Part shown: one piece after another, positions 47,630-59,004 of the stretch
Position numbering within the stretch: the first letter of the stretch is position 1
Layout: each line of letters begins with the position of its first letter
Source of the DNA: Larix kaempferi
Taxonomy: Eukaryota; Streptophyta; Pinopsida; Pinales; Pinaceae
Assembly (NCBI GenBank): GCA_027924585.1
Contig: BSBM01000424.1
Location: 992,001-1,056,000 of the forward strand
Direction of reading: 5' to 3'
Length of the DNA stretch: 64,000 bases
Notes under the pieces: generated by a model
What the model was told of the DNA's origin: nothing
Databases searched by the model: none
What the model saw: only the letters and a program-made list of their open reading frames with translations
Made by a program: the position numbers and the translations under genes

Positions 47630-50046
47630 TATTAATGAATAAGTCTCAATTTTATTTAAGTGAGAGCTATAATGTAAAAGAAAAAGAAATGCAAATTTAA
47701 AAAAAAAATTCCAGGACCACACCTTTTTCTTAATGGATATGTTTGTATGTTGTTGAAGTTTGACACATTAAATTTGAGGCTAGACATATTCAAAGATATC
47801 TAAACATTTTATAGCATTATCCATTAACTGCTGTTCTTATAGTATTAACCATTAATTCTTTATCTTATGGATGGATATGTCTCAATTTTATTTAAGTGAG
47901 AGCTATAATGTGAAAGATATACAAATTTAAAATTTTATCTCAATTTGAACAATGAAGACCACACTCTTTTCTTAATCCATATGTTTGTATGTTGTTGAAG
48001 TTTGACACATTAAATATGAGACTACATGACTAAGGTTTTCTAAAAAGTATTTGGTCTTGATCCATTAGATATTATAAGATTAAGACTTTCTAATAATATG
48101 GCTAGATGATTAAGGTTTTTTAATAAGATTTTGGTCAATCCATTAAATATTATAGAATAATTAAGATTTTATAATAATATTTTTCTTTATTCGTAAAACT
48201 TTGGATGACCAAGGAATATGATCAAGATTTTCTAATAATATTTTTTTCTACCCATAAAAATTTGGATGACCAAGGAATATTGGTTAACCCATATTAGATT
48301 AGATGATTAAGGAATTTTAATAAAATTTTAACTAATTTATAGGAAATATATTGTATATAAAATATAGTGCCTCTTCATCCACCTTTCATATTTTTCTTGA
48401 TATTCAAAGCCTCTGTCATTTTCTCATTTTTCTCTTTGTATAATAATCTTCCTTAGAAATGAGTTTAGCATTGTCATCCAAAACTTGAAAGAATACTCAA
48501 CTATAGTATAAGTATAATTTTAATGTGATTATGTATAGTATCCTCCATAGGTTAATATGGATATATGTTAATTATTATTATTACTTAAATAAATTATTAT
48601 AAAAAAACAGATCACATATTATAATAAACTTTACAAATTCTTTTTTAAAGTTTAATTTTTTTTTACTATTACTTTTTTTCCCAAAAAAAAATCTCATTTT
48701 ATATTCATTGGTGAATTCTAAATACATTCTTCATATACAAGATGCACAAGTTACATTATCATGTAGAATTCCAAGAAAAAAAAACAATACCCATTACGCA
48801 GAACAACAATAAAAGTTTTCCAAAACCATGTACCAAATCCATTACAACAAAAATATGTTCCCAATCCATTACAGCAATGTATTAAATCATTTAATGTCAC
48901 CATAAATATACAAACTCTTCAATTTAACTATACACAGAACAACAATAAAAGTTTTCCCAAAACCATGTAACCAATCCATTACAACAAAACTATGTTCCCA
49001 ATTCATTACAACAATGTATCAAATCATCTAGTGTCTCCATAAATATACAAACTTTTCAATTTAACATAAGTATATATAAATATAGAATAAGTGCAATGAA
49101 CAAGTTATCTATTACTTTATTACTTGTTCTCCATGCTTAATTGTAATCTCTTCTTGTCTATGCCTCAACTATCTGTTACCTTGTCTATTATCCATGCGTG
49201 AGCTATGAGTTATCCATGCATCAATTAAAATCAATTTGGACAATACACTTGTCTCATCCTCCTTCAATCTAGGAAAAGCATGGAGGGTAGGTACTCCACC
49301 CCAAATTCTAAGATATAAACACCTATAGGATGAGATAAGTGTACTGCCAAGATTGATTTTATGGATAACAAGTAATAGAAAACTTATGATTAACATGGCA
49401 CAAGTTTAACCCCTATAAATATGTAAAATGATCAAATTGAAATACTATGCATGGATACCAAGTAATAGAAAACTTATAGGTGTTCACCCACCACAAGTTG
49501 AGTGACTAAGCTAATTTAACACCCTATAAATATGTGTAAAATGATCAAATTGTGGCGAATTATCCTTGAGCTGATATGCCAATGTGCCAATGGCTAGCAA
49601 TTTATATTTTGGATTTGAGGTTAATTCAACTTTCAGTTTATCACCAAAAGCCACAACTAGATTGCGTGGGCTAACTACTACTGGAAAAAGTCTATGGACA
49701 TGAAAACATAAAGCCGGACCATGACAAGTTTTTCATCCCACAGGAAATATGATCAGCAGCTATTGTCCATCGAAATTTCCACAAATATAAATACAAACTG
49801 GAACAAGTTGTATTCAGTATACTGTCATCAATGGCGATCACCATACAAAGATGGTCTTCCCTGACTTGGACGATCATAGGGCCCTGATCTCTCTCTGTAG
49901 ATTCTTTCAAAACGGGCAGGGCCACCACTGCCATATCGATCACTTCCCCGGGCAGTATCATGATCATAACCTCTTTCCATTCCAATCCCATTCCGTGGAT
50001 AACGATCACTGCCATATCGGTCACGGCTATTATACCTGTCCCGGCT
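47630..50046. repeat. RZ-1 downstream duplication, copy 1
   Basis: Sequence from about 48190 to 50046 matches 55785-57230, the 3' flank and C-terminal part of the RZ-1 gene, including GAGTTTAGCATTGTCATCCA and AACAATAAAAGTTTTCC words. Within it a segment of about 240 bp is itself duplicated (47631-47760 and 47871-48020, sharing TTGTATGTTGTTGAAGTTTG). The copy ends abruptly at about 50046 where copia-like fragment B begins. Confidence 0.8.
49828..50046 (-). pseudogene. Truncated RZ-1 copy (C-terminal part)
   Basis: Encodes the last 70 or so residues of the RZ-1 protein, including RYPRNGIGMERGYD, the GSDRYGSGGPARFE segment and the same ending SLYGDRH. The RRM and zinc knuckle are missing because the copy breaks at a copia-like fragment. 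Compared with the intact gene it has only one unit of a C-terminal repeat that is doubled in the intact gene. With no start or RNA-binding domain it cannot make RZ-1. Confidence 0.88.
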
Positions 50047-51107
50047 GTTGCATTTTTTCCAAGTATATAACCCTTGCATATACTTAGATATTCTACTTGA
50101 GGTTTTTTTAATACTTAAAAGTACTCTTTGAAATCTTTTTCAAATCCGTCTTCTTTTCTTCTAAGGTAGAATATCTTCAACATTATGTTCTCTTTCTTTC
50201 ATTTTCTTTTGAGGGCATTGATAAGAGTAGTGACCATACTTGTGAAAATTGTAACACCTTATCTTTGAAAGATCCTTCTTTTGTTTTGAAGATGATCTCA
50301 TGTTTTCTTTCTTCTCACCATTTCTTCCCTGATAACATTTGAAAGAATAGTGACCAAGGTTGTTACAATTGAAGCATTTTATCTTAGAAAGGTCCTTCTT
50401 CTTTTGAGTTTGAACTAAGGCTAATTCTTTTCTTGTATTTCTCTTCTTCTTAATATTTTTGCCTCTTCCTTTCTTTTGATCTTGGGTTGTTATGTCCCTA
50501 AAGAAACCATGGTCCATAGATGAGATATCACTACTATCTAAAATAGTACCATTAAGAGCATAGAAAAAATAATATTGGGGTTCTTCTTCCATCTCAACAT
50601 CATCCAACCTTTCTTCTACTCTAGAAAACATTTTTGACAAAATCTAAAAATATGACGTAGAAACCCTAGCAGGAGCTAGGTCAAAAATGAAGTTTGGAAA
50701 GCATAAATTTGGCCTCAATAGATACATGCACCCTCCTAGGGAAAGTTCAATGATGCTAACATCACACCCAATTCGTGGACAAAGGGGCTTAAAATTGAAA
50801 TCCCTAGTTCTTGACCGCTAGTAGAAATTAGGTCAAAATTGAAAATTCATGAAACTAAAATATGCTTCCACAAATAAGTGTGCCCTCCTAGGGAAAGTTC
50901 CATAATGCTCGTTTTCATTCCAATCTATGGAGAGAAGTATCCAAACTTGGAAGCCCTAGTTTCCAGATTAGGGCATTAAGAGTCTCTGGCAACATCATGT
51001 ATTCCTAACTGCTATGATCCCATGTTAATGTTTTAGCTTAACAATATAATTTTCATCTCTTTCAACTTTTAATTTCATAAATAATTTCATTCCACAATTA
51101 TAGCATC
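50047..51107 (-). pseudogene. Copia-like fragment, copy B
   Basis: Parallel to copy A at 41490-42545, with the same order of gag-like frame, leader, primer site (51009-51022) and LTR edge (51023). This copy has the better protein: RVEERLDDVEMEEEPQYYFF, an intact knuckle CFNCNNLGHYSFKC and a second one CYNFHKYGHYSYQC whose second Cys is Phe. The LTR is cut at 51107. No pol is present. Copies A and B share the same left junction (TTGCATTTTTTCCAAG), so they come from one truncated ancestor or one copied the other. Confidence 0.75.
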
Positions 51108-51169
51108 ATGTGAGAAATGCAAATTTAATTTTTTTTCAAGGACCACGCCTTTTTCTTAATCGATATGTT
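51108..51169. repeat. Start of RZ-1 downstream duplication, copy 2
   Basis: About 60 bp similar to 47690-47750 (shared AGGACCACRCCTTTTTCTTA). It is cut by the LTR element at 51170, and the rest of the copy resumes near 55785. Confidence 0.65.
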
Positions 51170-51381
51170 TGTCATGTTCTCATTTTTTCAGCACCATGAA
51201 GCGGATCGAACCCCATGGATCCTAGTGACAGATTGAATTAATTAATTAATGAGGGGTTAAGTTTAGGCATTTAATTAATTAAGAGCTTGAATTAATTTGT
51301 ATCCAAAGTTTATTATGCACTTGGAATATTTATTTTTCATTCATTTACTATTTTTATGTGGAATAAATGGGGATAATAGTA
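51170..51381 (+). repeat. Truncated 5' LTR of the element
   Basis: Matches the first part of the 3' LTR with a few substitutions and then diverges after GGATAATA near 51380. Contains runs of TTAATTAATTAA. The rest of the LTR and the primer-binding site are absent. Confidence 0.75.
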
Positions 51382-52310
51382 CCTCGGTGAGCAGAGAAGA
51401 AGAAAGAGGAATCGAAAGTGAAGCCTCATTGGATGCCATTATTCCTAGCATGAAGAGACTTTTCGGATTCTCTTCAAACAAAGTCTCCAATAATACTGAT
51501 TCTAAGGTTACCCGAGAGAAATATGCATCAACTATCTTGAAGGATCGAAAGCATAGTAACAATGAGTCATCAAAGGAGAGGAGCAACAACCTCTCAAAAG
51601 AAGAGCCATGTGTTTCCTCCAATGAATGCATTGAGAAAGAACAAGAAAAGTTTGAACACGATAAGGAATGCAGGTAAATATGATCTTGGTAGCATCAATT
51701 CTTTTTTTCATCAATATGAAGAATGTCCCACTAATTTAATCACAAAAGAGAAAGGATCAACCCTTCAAGCATTGTCAGAACATCATTATGGAGAAATATA
51801 CAACCACAATCTAGTTGAGAGTGAACCGAGAGATTTGGAGAGGGAACATGTCATCACCCCTCGAGATAGAGGTGTCACAAAGGTATAACAACCATTCTAA
51901 TTTTTGAATTCACCAAATTCCTTTGTTTCACCTTGATATGGCAACCATTTCTAGTGATAAGGTTGGCATATAATATCCTTCTAGTACTAAGATCCAAATT
52001 TTTGAGAAGGATGATTTTTTAAAGGAGAGTTTGCATGATTCTCAAGAGTGGCATGAACACACATGTGATCAGATGTGCGTGTCTAATATTACACATGACA
52101 TTATGGAGCAACATCATTTCTAAGGTAAACATAAGGAATCCTCAGATTCACAAGTGCTTCAAGGAAGCATTAACTTGCATGATGATTTCTAGGCACCTGT
52201 TTCACTCCAGAGAGATTGTGAGCTTCTTTCATGTAAGGAACGCTTATCCTTGATGAATATGGCTGATTGCATTCCATTTGGATAAGAAAGAAAAGAATCC
52301 TATTCATCAC
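51382..52310 (+). pseudogene. Unassigned coding remnant A of the LTR element
   Basis: Polar, Lys/Glu/Ser-rich sequence in the frame from 51297 to 51677 (SMKRLFGFSSNKVSNN, NESSKERSNNLSKEE). A shifted frame at 51562-51888 contains KYDLGSINSFFHQYEECPTN. Composition and place directly after the LTR would suit a Gag-like protein, but I see no capsid motif or zinc knuckle. Stops and shifts show decay. Confidence 0.35.
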
Positions 52311-52713
52311 TGAATTGGATGGATAGCTACATCACCGAGATGGAGACTACAGATTGTGCAATACTAGCTCACATGGGTAAGAGTTATTTTTGCATTAGTA
52401 ATGGATCTATTGTTGCATTCAAATATGTTATGACCAATGAGAAGAAGGAAAGACATATGTTGATCTACAACAAGATGCTTACCATACATCTCCATTCATA
52501 CCTGGGAGCAAAAATTACATAGCATATGAAGATTTATCCCATGGCATGATATACATAATAAAGCTTGGTGACATTATGGGGGATACTAAGGGCCTTGCCA
52601 CCATTAAAAACACAAGTATGGATTACTTACATTAGATTGAGTTCATATGGAAGTCACCAAAAAAACATGCTAAGATTCTTGAATACCACCCACCAGGTAG
52701 ACCACCTGACAGG

Positions 52714-53661
52714 GTGAAGAAGCATGAGGATGAATTGATGATGGATGTGCCATCCATCAATATCTTTCATTACAAGCAGTTGAAAAGGTTCAAGGAAAGA
52801 GATGAAAGGGACCTCAAGGGTTTCTTGGACTGGAGACACATAAAACCAAGTCCTCTTGCATTTCTTATGGGATTAGTGAAGATGAAGTTCATAATAGAGT
52901 ACATGTGCATAAAGAACAAAGTCCTTAACAAGGAGAGAATTCATAAAACAAAGACTACAACCCAAGGTAAACTTTCACATATGCTTTCTGACAGATATTG
53001 CTTGCATGATCTTCTTCATATGTTGCAGGAAGCATACTTGAAGGATGATGAAGATATTTGCAGGCCCAATGATGAGTTAATGGCCACCCAAGATTCTTTG
53101 AGAAGCACTCAAAGTGCCCTCTTGGAATCCAAGATGGAGGTGGAACAATTTCACCAAGAATTGCAGAAATCACATGCTTCCTCCTACATTCAAATCAACC
53201 ATCCTCTTTTGGTTGATGGACCATCCTTTGATGGAGTTGATGCATCCACATATTTGGTGGATAATTGTTGCAGAAATTTGGTTCATATTTGGACCAATGG
53301 AAGAGAGTTGAGCCATTGGAAGCACTCACATAGGGAAGCATCTTGCTTTCTAGTTGGAGCATTGGGTTGGAGTGTCTCTTCTTTTCCTATTTTGGAGAAA
53401 AGACACATGAGTGATATTCTTGCTTACATCTATGGATACTTATTGGATACATTTTACACCTTTTGTGAGCAGCAAGGGCCTCCATGGACTTGTGATGATG
53501 CCTATCCTCTTTATGGTTGGAAATGGGACTTTCACCCTTGTCATTGGAACAACAATGTTTTATTTTTTGGTACTTGTGTGCATTGGGAATATGAAGTACA
53601 ATCTGATTTGCATGTGCATGGGGATTTTGAGGTCAAGAAGGCACATGATCTCCTATTATAG
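52714..53661 (+). CDS. Unrecognised ORF of the LTR element
   Basis: An open frame of 315 codons, the longest in the core of the inverted-repeat structure. It has a coiled-coil-like middle (SALLESKMEVEQFHQELQK). Around residues 170-300 it is rich in Trp, Cys and His (NCCRNLVHIWTNGRELSHWK, QGPPWTCDDAYPLYGWKWDF, HPCHWNNN). I recognise no known domain. A second frame at 53698-54030 repeats a similar pattern (LGWTWDFHLCIRNGD), so the Trp-rich unit may be present twice. It lies between the LTRs; a structural or captured protein are both possible. The start ATG is the first in frame; a possible N-terminal extension is interrupted. Confidence 0.4.
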   Translation: MKKHEDELMMDVPSINIFHYKQLKRFKERDERDLKGFLDWRHIKPSPLAFLMGLVKMKFIIEYMCIKNKVLNKERIHKTKTTTQGKLSHMLSDRYCLHDLLHMLQEAYLKDDEDICRPNDELMATQDSLRSTQSALLESKMEVEQFHQELQKSHASSYIQINHPLLVDGPSFDGVDASTYLVDNCCRNLVHIWTNGRELSHWKHSHREASCFLVGALGWSVSSFPILEKRHMSDILAYIYGYLLDTFYTFCEQQGPPWTCDDAYPLYGWKWDFHPCHWNNNVLFFGTCVHWEYEVQSDLHVHGDFEVKKAHDLLL

Positions 53662-53697
53662 AGAGTTGATTCACCATTCTCCATCCATATCACTAAG

Positions 53698-54030
53698 TTG
53701 GATATGCATTCATCCACTAATTGGGTGGGTAGTTACATGAGGGAATTGAGTACCCCAAGAGGTAAGTTCATTGGTTGCATTAGTGGAAATTTTATGGACA
53801 CATCATCCATATTTTGTGATCATTTGTATAGGAATTTATGGCTGTTATGTGTTGCCTTTAGTACTCTTGGTTGGACATGGGATTTCCATCTATGTATTAG
53901 GAATGGGGATTGCAGTGCTAGTTTTCACATGGCTTATGAGGAGATTCAATATTCCTTTGGGAGTGATGAACTTTCAGTTTGGTTGCACAGTGTTTTAGAC
54001 ATCCTCCATGAGGAGATATTCTTTTGTTGA
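53698..54030 (+). pseudogene. Second Trp-rich ORF piece of the LTR element
   Basis: A 110-codon frame just downstream of the larger ORF, in another frame, containing NWVGSYMRELSTPRGKF and LGWTWDFHLCIRNGD. Its pattern resembles part of the preceding ORF (HIWTNGRELSHWK and GWKWDFHPC), which hints at an internal duplication followed by frameshift. No known family recognised. Confidence 0.35.
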
Positions 54031-54411
54031 TACTGATGTTTGGGAGGATGTAGTTAATACAAAGGGACCTTGGAATTCTTTGGGATGATAGTTTTCCACA
54101 AGCAACCGTTCTATTGGGAGACATGCAACAATGGCATTAGGATCCAGGAACTGATGAGTAATTTTAGTTTGAATTGATGTCTGGATGAATGAAACATAAG
54201 CAATGGGACCCTAGGATAAAACTTGAAGATCCAGATATAATCAGAGTGGTGCATCAAAAACATGATGGACTTTTGGTATTTTGTTTGGAATTGAGGATTT
54301 TGATTCTAGAAAGCTAACAACATATTTGGAAGAGTGAGGCCATTGGTTGGCTTCATAGATGGTTGGAGTTGGTTTCTTACTTGAGTACAAGAAATATTGG
54401 GAGGGGAGGAG

Positions 54412-55490
54412 TGTCATGTTCCCATTTTGTCAGCACCATGAAGCAGATCGAACCCCATGGATCCTAGTGATAGATTGAATTAATTAATTAATGAGGGGTT
54501 AAGTTGAGGCATTTAATTAATTAGGAGTTTGAATTAATTAGTATCCAAAGTTTATTATGCACTTGGAATATTTATTTTTCCATGCATTTAATACTTTTAT
54601 GTGGAATAAATGAGGGTAATACTCCACTAGGGTGCATGAGAGGATAAGGTTTACTTGGAGTTAGCTTGAGGAAGAAGCAAAGAGAAAGATTCCAAAGCTA
54701 GAAAAATCATAGAAAAGGAAAGAAAGTGGAGCAAATCATAAAAGAAACAAAAGCTCAGCAAAAGCCGCATAAAGCAGAAAGCAGGAAAAATCAGAAATGT
54801 AGGAATGTTCAGAAAAGCAGGAAATTCCAAAAAAGAAAACAAAAGCAGAACAACAGGACAAAAGCAGAAAAGCAGGAAAAAAACAAGACAAAGCAGAAAA
54901 GCAGGTAAGGCAAGAAAGTAGGGAAAAAGAAAGACAAAGCAGAAAAACAAGGCAAGATAGAAAAGCAGGAAAAAAAAGGATAGAAAATCAAAAGCAGGAT
55001 AAAGAAAAAGCAAAAGCAAAAGCAAAATCAAAAGCAAAAGAAAAAGAAAAAGCAAAGCAAAGCAGAAAGCAAGGAAAAAGATAAAGCACAAAGCAAAGAA
55101 ACCTTATCCACTCCATATTACTTGCTCAAAAAATAACCTAAATCTATAAAAGAATGATTACAACTCCATTTCACATCTTTTTTCAGTTTGAGAATTTGTA
55201 TGAGTGCAATTTTTCCTCAGAGACTTGAGAGATGTGCCCCGAGTCAAGTTTGGGAGATATACCCCATATTTTCACTGAATTTATTTGTAGGTCCTGGAGC
55301 TGATAAATTCGAATTTGAAGTTCAGAATAATTCTCATTCATTCTATGGTTCAAATCTCCATGCTTATTTCGATTGCTGGAGCTATATTGTTGTGTAGGAG
55401 AAGAGGAATGTTTATTCAATGGATATGAGAGGCCTCATGGATCTGATATGATGTAATAACAGTAAATATAAATCTCTGATGTCGTTCAAC
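54412..55490 (+). repeat. 3' LTR with GCAAAA-type low-complexity block
   Basis: Begins TGTCATGTTCCC directly after the polypurine tract. A roughly 400-bp purine-rich block (54690-55100) consists of AAAGCAGGAAA and AAAAGCAAAAG words and is likely replication-slippage expansion. A TATA-type box (CTATAAAAG) sits at about 55145-55152. The end is placed at about 55490 from the flanking ATGTTT repeat and is uncertain. Confidence 0.65.
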
Positions 55491-56857
55491 ATGTTTCAGT
55501 TTGCATAAGTCTAGTATTTTCTCCATTTTCTACACCCTCCCTAGATTTGCCTAGATTTTAACTAGTTTTTAGAATAACTAGTTTTAGTGATGAAGTATAG
55601 ATCAAAATGAGTTGATTTATGTTTTAGAATTTAATTAATATGCTATATTAACCCATCCATGTATCAGAACCTAAATTAGTGAGCCTATGATTACTGTTTG
55701 GGAACCCTGAATTCTTACTAGCTATGCAATCCTGTAAGGCAATTTTAGGTGTATTTTTGTGAGACTTGCTCAAAAATATTTGTAACTTTGGATGACCAAG
55801 GAATATGATTTAAGACTTTCTAATAATATTTTTCTAACCCATAAAACTTTGGACGACGAAGGAATATTTGTTGTTACCCATGAGAGATTAAAGGAATATT
55901 GATTAACCCATGAGAGATTAGATTAAGGGATTTATAAGATTTTAACCAATTTATAGGGAATATGCTGTACATAAAATATAGCCAATATTGACTCTTGTTT
56001 CTTTATTCACCTTTCATATTTTTCTTGATATTCAAAGTCTCTAATTTTCTCTTTGTGTAATAATTTTCCTTAAAAATGAGTTTAGCATTGTCATCCAAAA
56101 CTTGAAAGAGTATTCAACTATAGTATAGTTTTAATTTTAATGTGATTATGTATAGTATCATCTATAGGTTAAGATGGATATATGTTGATTATTATTATTA
56201 CCTAAATAAATTATTATAAAAAAACAGACATATTATAATAAACAAGATGCACAAGTTACATTATTGAGTGGAGAATACTAGATACATTATTCATAAACAA
56301 GATGCACAAGTTATACTATATCATGTAAAAATATGATCTCTTCCAAACAAAAAAAACAATACCTAGAACAACAATAAAAGTTTTCCAAAACCATGTACCG
56401 AATCCATTACAACAAAACTATGTTCCCAATCCATTACAACAATGTATCAAAACATTTAATGTCCCCATAAAGTGACTTAGGTTACAAGTTAAGTGCAATG
56501 AACAAGTTATCTATTATGGATAACAAGTAATAGAAAACTTATAGGTGTTCACAAGCCACAAGTTTAACCCGTATAAATGTGTAAAATGATCAAATTAAGA
56601 TGCTATGCATGGATAACAAGTAATAGAAAACTTATAAGTGTTCACCGACCACAAGTTGAGTGGCTAAGCTAGTTTAACCCCTATAAATATAAATATGTGT
56701 AAAATGATCAAATTGTGGCGAAGCTAATTATCCTTGAGCTGAGATGCCAATGGCTAACAATTTATATTTTGGATTTGAGGTTAATTCAGCTATTGTCCAT
56801 CGAAATTTCCACAAATATAAATACAAACTGGAACAAGCTGTATTCAGTATTCTGTCA
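55491..56857. repeat. RZ-1 downstream region, copy 2
   Basis: From about 55785 on it is homologous to 48190-49827 in the same order. The piece 55497-55780 has no match in copy 1 and may be more of the LTR element or diverged flank. No gene. It includes the RZ-1 3' untranslated region next to 56857. Confidence 0.7.
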
Positions 56858-57724
56858 TCAATGGCGATCACCATACAAAGATGGTCTTCCCCGACTTGGA
56901 CGATCATAGGGCCCTGATCTCTCTCTGTACCTTCCCTCAAAACGTGCAGGGCCACCACTGCCATATCGATCACTTCCCCGGGCACTATCACGATCATAGT
57001 CTCTTTCCATTCCAATCTCATTCTGTGGATAACGATCAGAACAATAATGATCACTTCCCCGGGCACTATCACGATCAGAACCATAACGGGCAGGGCCACC
57101 ACTGCCATATCGATCACTTCCCCGGGCAGTATCACGATCATAGCCTCTTTCCATTCCAATCCCATTCTGTGGATAACGATCAGAACCATAACGATCACTG
57201 CCATATCGGTCACGGCTGCTATACCTGTCCCGGATATCAACGCCACGATCTCTTTCACTATAGCGACCACCACCATAACGATCTCGTCCACCTCGAGCAC
57301 CACCAACATGCCTGGAACGTGATGAGAAGCGCACATCACGGCCACCACCCTCACCGACAGTGCATTCCCGAGCCCAATGTCCAGGTCGCCCACATTTAAA
57401 GCAATCCGAACGACCTGGGGTTCTGTCTCTCTCTCTCCCGTAATTGTAATCAGAATCGCCCGCTATCTTAGGTTGCGCTTTGTTGACGGACATGCTTCGA
57501 CCATTTAATTCAGTCCCATGTAATTCACTAATGGCAGAATCCATGGACCGCACTTCTGCAAATGTCACAAAGCCAAAGCCGCGTGAGCGACCAGTTTCTC
57601 GATCCAACATAACCTGAACATGCAAGACTTTGCCAAAACGGCTGAAAGTGCTCTCGAGTTCTGTGTCTGATGTATCCCTAGAAAGTCCTCCCACAAATAC
57701 ACGGTACTCCTCCTTGCCAGACAT
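56858..57724 (-). CDS. RZ-1-like: RZ-1-like glycine-rich RNA-binding protein (RRM + CCHC zinc knuckle)
   Basis: An uninterrupted frame of 288 residues. An N-terminal RRM (about 7-85) has RNP2 VFVGGL (9-14) and RNP1 RGFGFVTF (48-55). A CCHC knuckle CFKCGRPGHWAREC spans 108-121. The C-terminal half is Arg/Gly/Asp/Tyr-rich (DRYGSDRY, GSGGPAR repeats) and ends SLYGDRH. This is the layout of plant RZ-1 proteins, nuclear RNA-binding proteins linked to splicing and cold response. The start was placed at the ATG at 57724 because MSGKEEYRVFVGG is the family-like N-terminus; an upstream in-frame ATG (57802) gives only an extra 26 residues of unlike sequence. No intron is visible. A 48-residue unit is doubled in the C-terminal half. 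The gene sits in the core of the inverted-repeat structure and next to its own truncated copy. Confidence 0.9.
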   Translation of the reverse strand: MSGKEEYRVFVGGLSRDTSDTELESTFSRFGKVLHVQVMLDRETGRSRGFGFVTFAEVRSMDSAISELHGTELNGRSMSVNKAQPKIAGDSDYNYGRERDRTPGRSDCFKCGRPGHWARECTVGEGGGRDVRFSSRSRHVGGARGGRDRYGGGRYSERDRGVDIRDRYSSRDRYGSDRYGSDRYPQNGIGMERGYDRDTARGSDRYGSGGPARYGSDRDSARGSDHYCSDRYPQNEIGMERDYDRDSARGSDRYGSGGPARFEGRYRERSGPYDRPSRGRPSLYGDRH

Positions 57725-57960
57725 TATTGCTTCCAGCAGCAGCAGCACTTGCAAGAAGATTCTATTATGGACCTCACTTGCAAAAACCGTCTCCAAACTC
57801 AAACCCTAGTGATTCCACCCCTTATCTTCTCGCTCTGCCTCAGCTCGGCGTCTCTTGTAATCACCTGATCTAGCTGCTACTTTGTATACCACACAAACCA
57901 AACAACCTCACATTAACACTTTGTATACCACACAAACCAAACCACCTCATATTAACATTA
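57725..57960 (-). promoter_or_regulatory. RZ-1 leader and proximal promoter
   Basis: The minus strand carries ACTAGGGTTTGAG at about 57799-57811, a telo-box-like motif common in leaders and promoters of plant growth-related genes, and a (CTG)n-like run near 57735. Upstream, a 40-bp unit (CTTTGTATACCACACAAACC) is duplicated in tandem at about 57880-57958. No firm TATA box is placed. Confidence 0.4.
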
Positions 57961-59004
57961 TTAATGGTGAACCGAAAGAAGAAAAAGGGTTTTTCTAACA
58001 GGCCGACCTCCTCTACCATTAGTTAGAATTTTGCATTTGATTGAAAATGTTAATTAGAAAATCTTCCATAGGCTCACAATATTTATAAAATCGAGATTTC
58101 TTGGTATTTCCTCTTCGAGATGGGCTGCCTTATTCAGCCCTAAAGATCGAAATTAAAATCTTCATATATCTTTTCCAATTTAAATCCATTCAATGAAATG
58201 TTTGGAATCATATGAGAACCTAATTGTTTATTACTTGATCATATTTTGAGAACACAACTAGCTAGTGGATAGAATGTCCAAATACACACTTGAAGGGGAT
58301 GATGGATATCTATTTTGAGAAGAATATTTTGCAGAAAAGATCTAGGATAGAGGATATTTATATTTTTTGGACTAGAAGGTAATGATGAGTATATAGATAT
58401 TTCTGGTAGACAAAGACTCTTTGGGTATAGCTGATATCATTGTGTAATTTTTGAGAAAATTTTGGGATAGACATGAAGTGAAACAAGATCAGTGTCATAT
58501 GATGACCGATCTATCTTGTACTGTTTTAATTTATACTTTGAATATAAATAATATGCTTTTTTTCACTGGAAAAAAAAAAGTTTGAATTTCATTAAGATTT
58601 TTATAAGCTTGTTGCATTTAACAAAGGACTTTGAATTTTCAAAGTTTTCTTCTTATTATAATTTTATTGTTTTATGGAATTGTAAATTTTCTCATACAAA
58701 ATATTATGTAATTGAATTTATTGGTTTTAAACTATTATGTAATTGAATTCATTGTTTTTGGTTTTAAAGTAAAAATATATTTTATAGAGTGAGTAGTTAT
58801 CCATAGATTTATGGTTTTGTGGATATTTTTAAGAAATAGTAGTGTGTGTTAACATTATAAATTATATTAGTGGATGATATATAAATTTAGACATACCACA
58901 TAAAATGAAATTATATAAATTCATTTTGGAGTGATTGTAACAAAAACTAGTTCATATATATTTACAATTAGATGTCCCTTCCTATTTTTCATATAAATAT
59001 ATAC
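57961..59004. other. Core sequence without gene
   Basis: AT-rich; no coding motif seen on either strand. It lies between the RZ-1 promoter and the right hairpin and has no counterpart recognised elsewhere in the window. Confidence 0.5.

Larger units (their letters stand above)
51170..55490 (+). mobile_element. LTR element with unfamiliar ORFs
   Basis: Direct repeats start TGTCATGTTC at 51170 and 54412 and share long stretches (AGCACCATGAAGC, ATCCTAGTGAYAGATTGAAT). The second is preceded by a perfect polypurine tract GGGAGGGGAGGAG (54399-54411), so the element is in plus orientation. The first repeat matches for only about 210 bp, so the 5' LTR has lost its end together with the primer site. 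A direct repeat ATGTTT flanks it (51165-51170 and 55491-55496), which suggests a 3' LTR of about 1.08 kb. No RT, RNase H or integrase is visible, so it is non-autonomous. Confidence 0.78.

Noticed and set aside
54651-55091. Long minus-strand frame rich in Phe and Leu
   Set aside because: It is the complement of the purine-rich low-complexity block in the 3' LTR and has no protein features beyond that.
56881-57399. Plus-strand His/Asp-rich frame of 172 codons
   Set aside because: It is antisense to the Arg/Gly/Asp/Tyr-rich end of RZ-1; the minus frame has clear RRM and zinc-knuckle motifs.
57725-57802. Upstream ATG at 57802 as RZ-1 start
   Set aside because: It adds 26 residues unlike the family, and overlaps the AGGGTTT leader motif.
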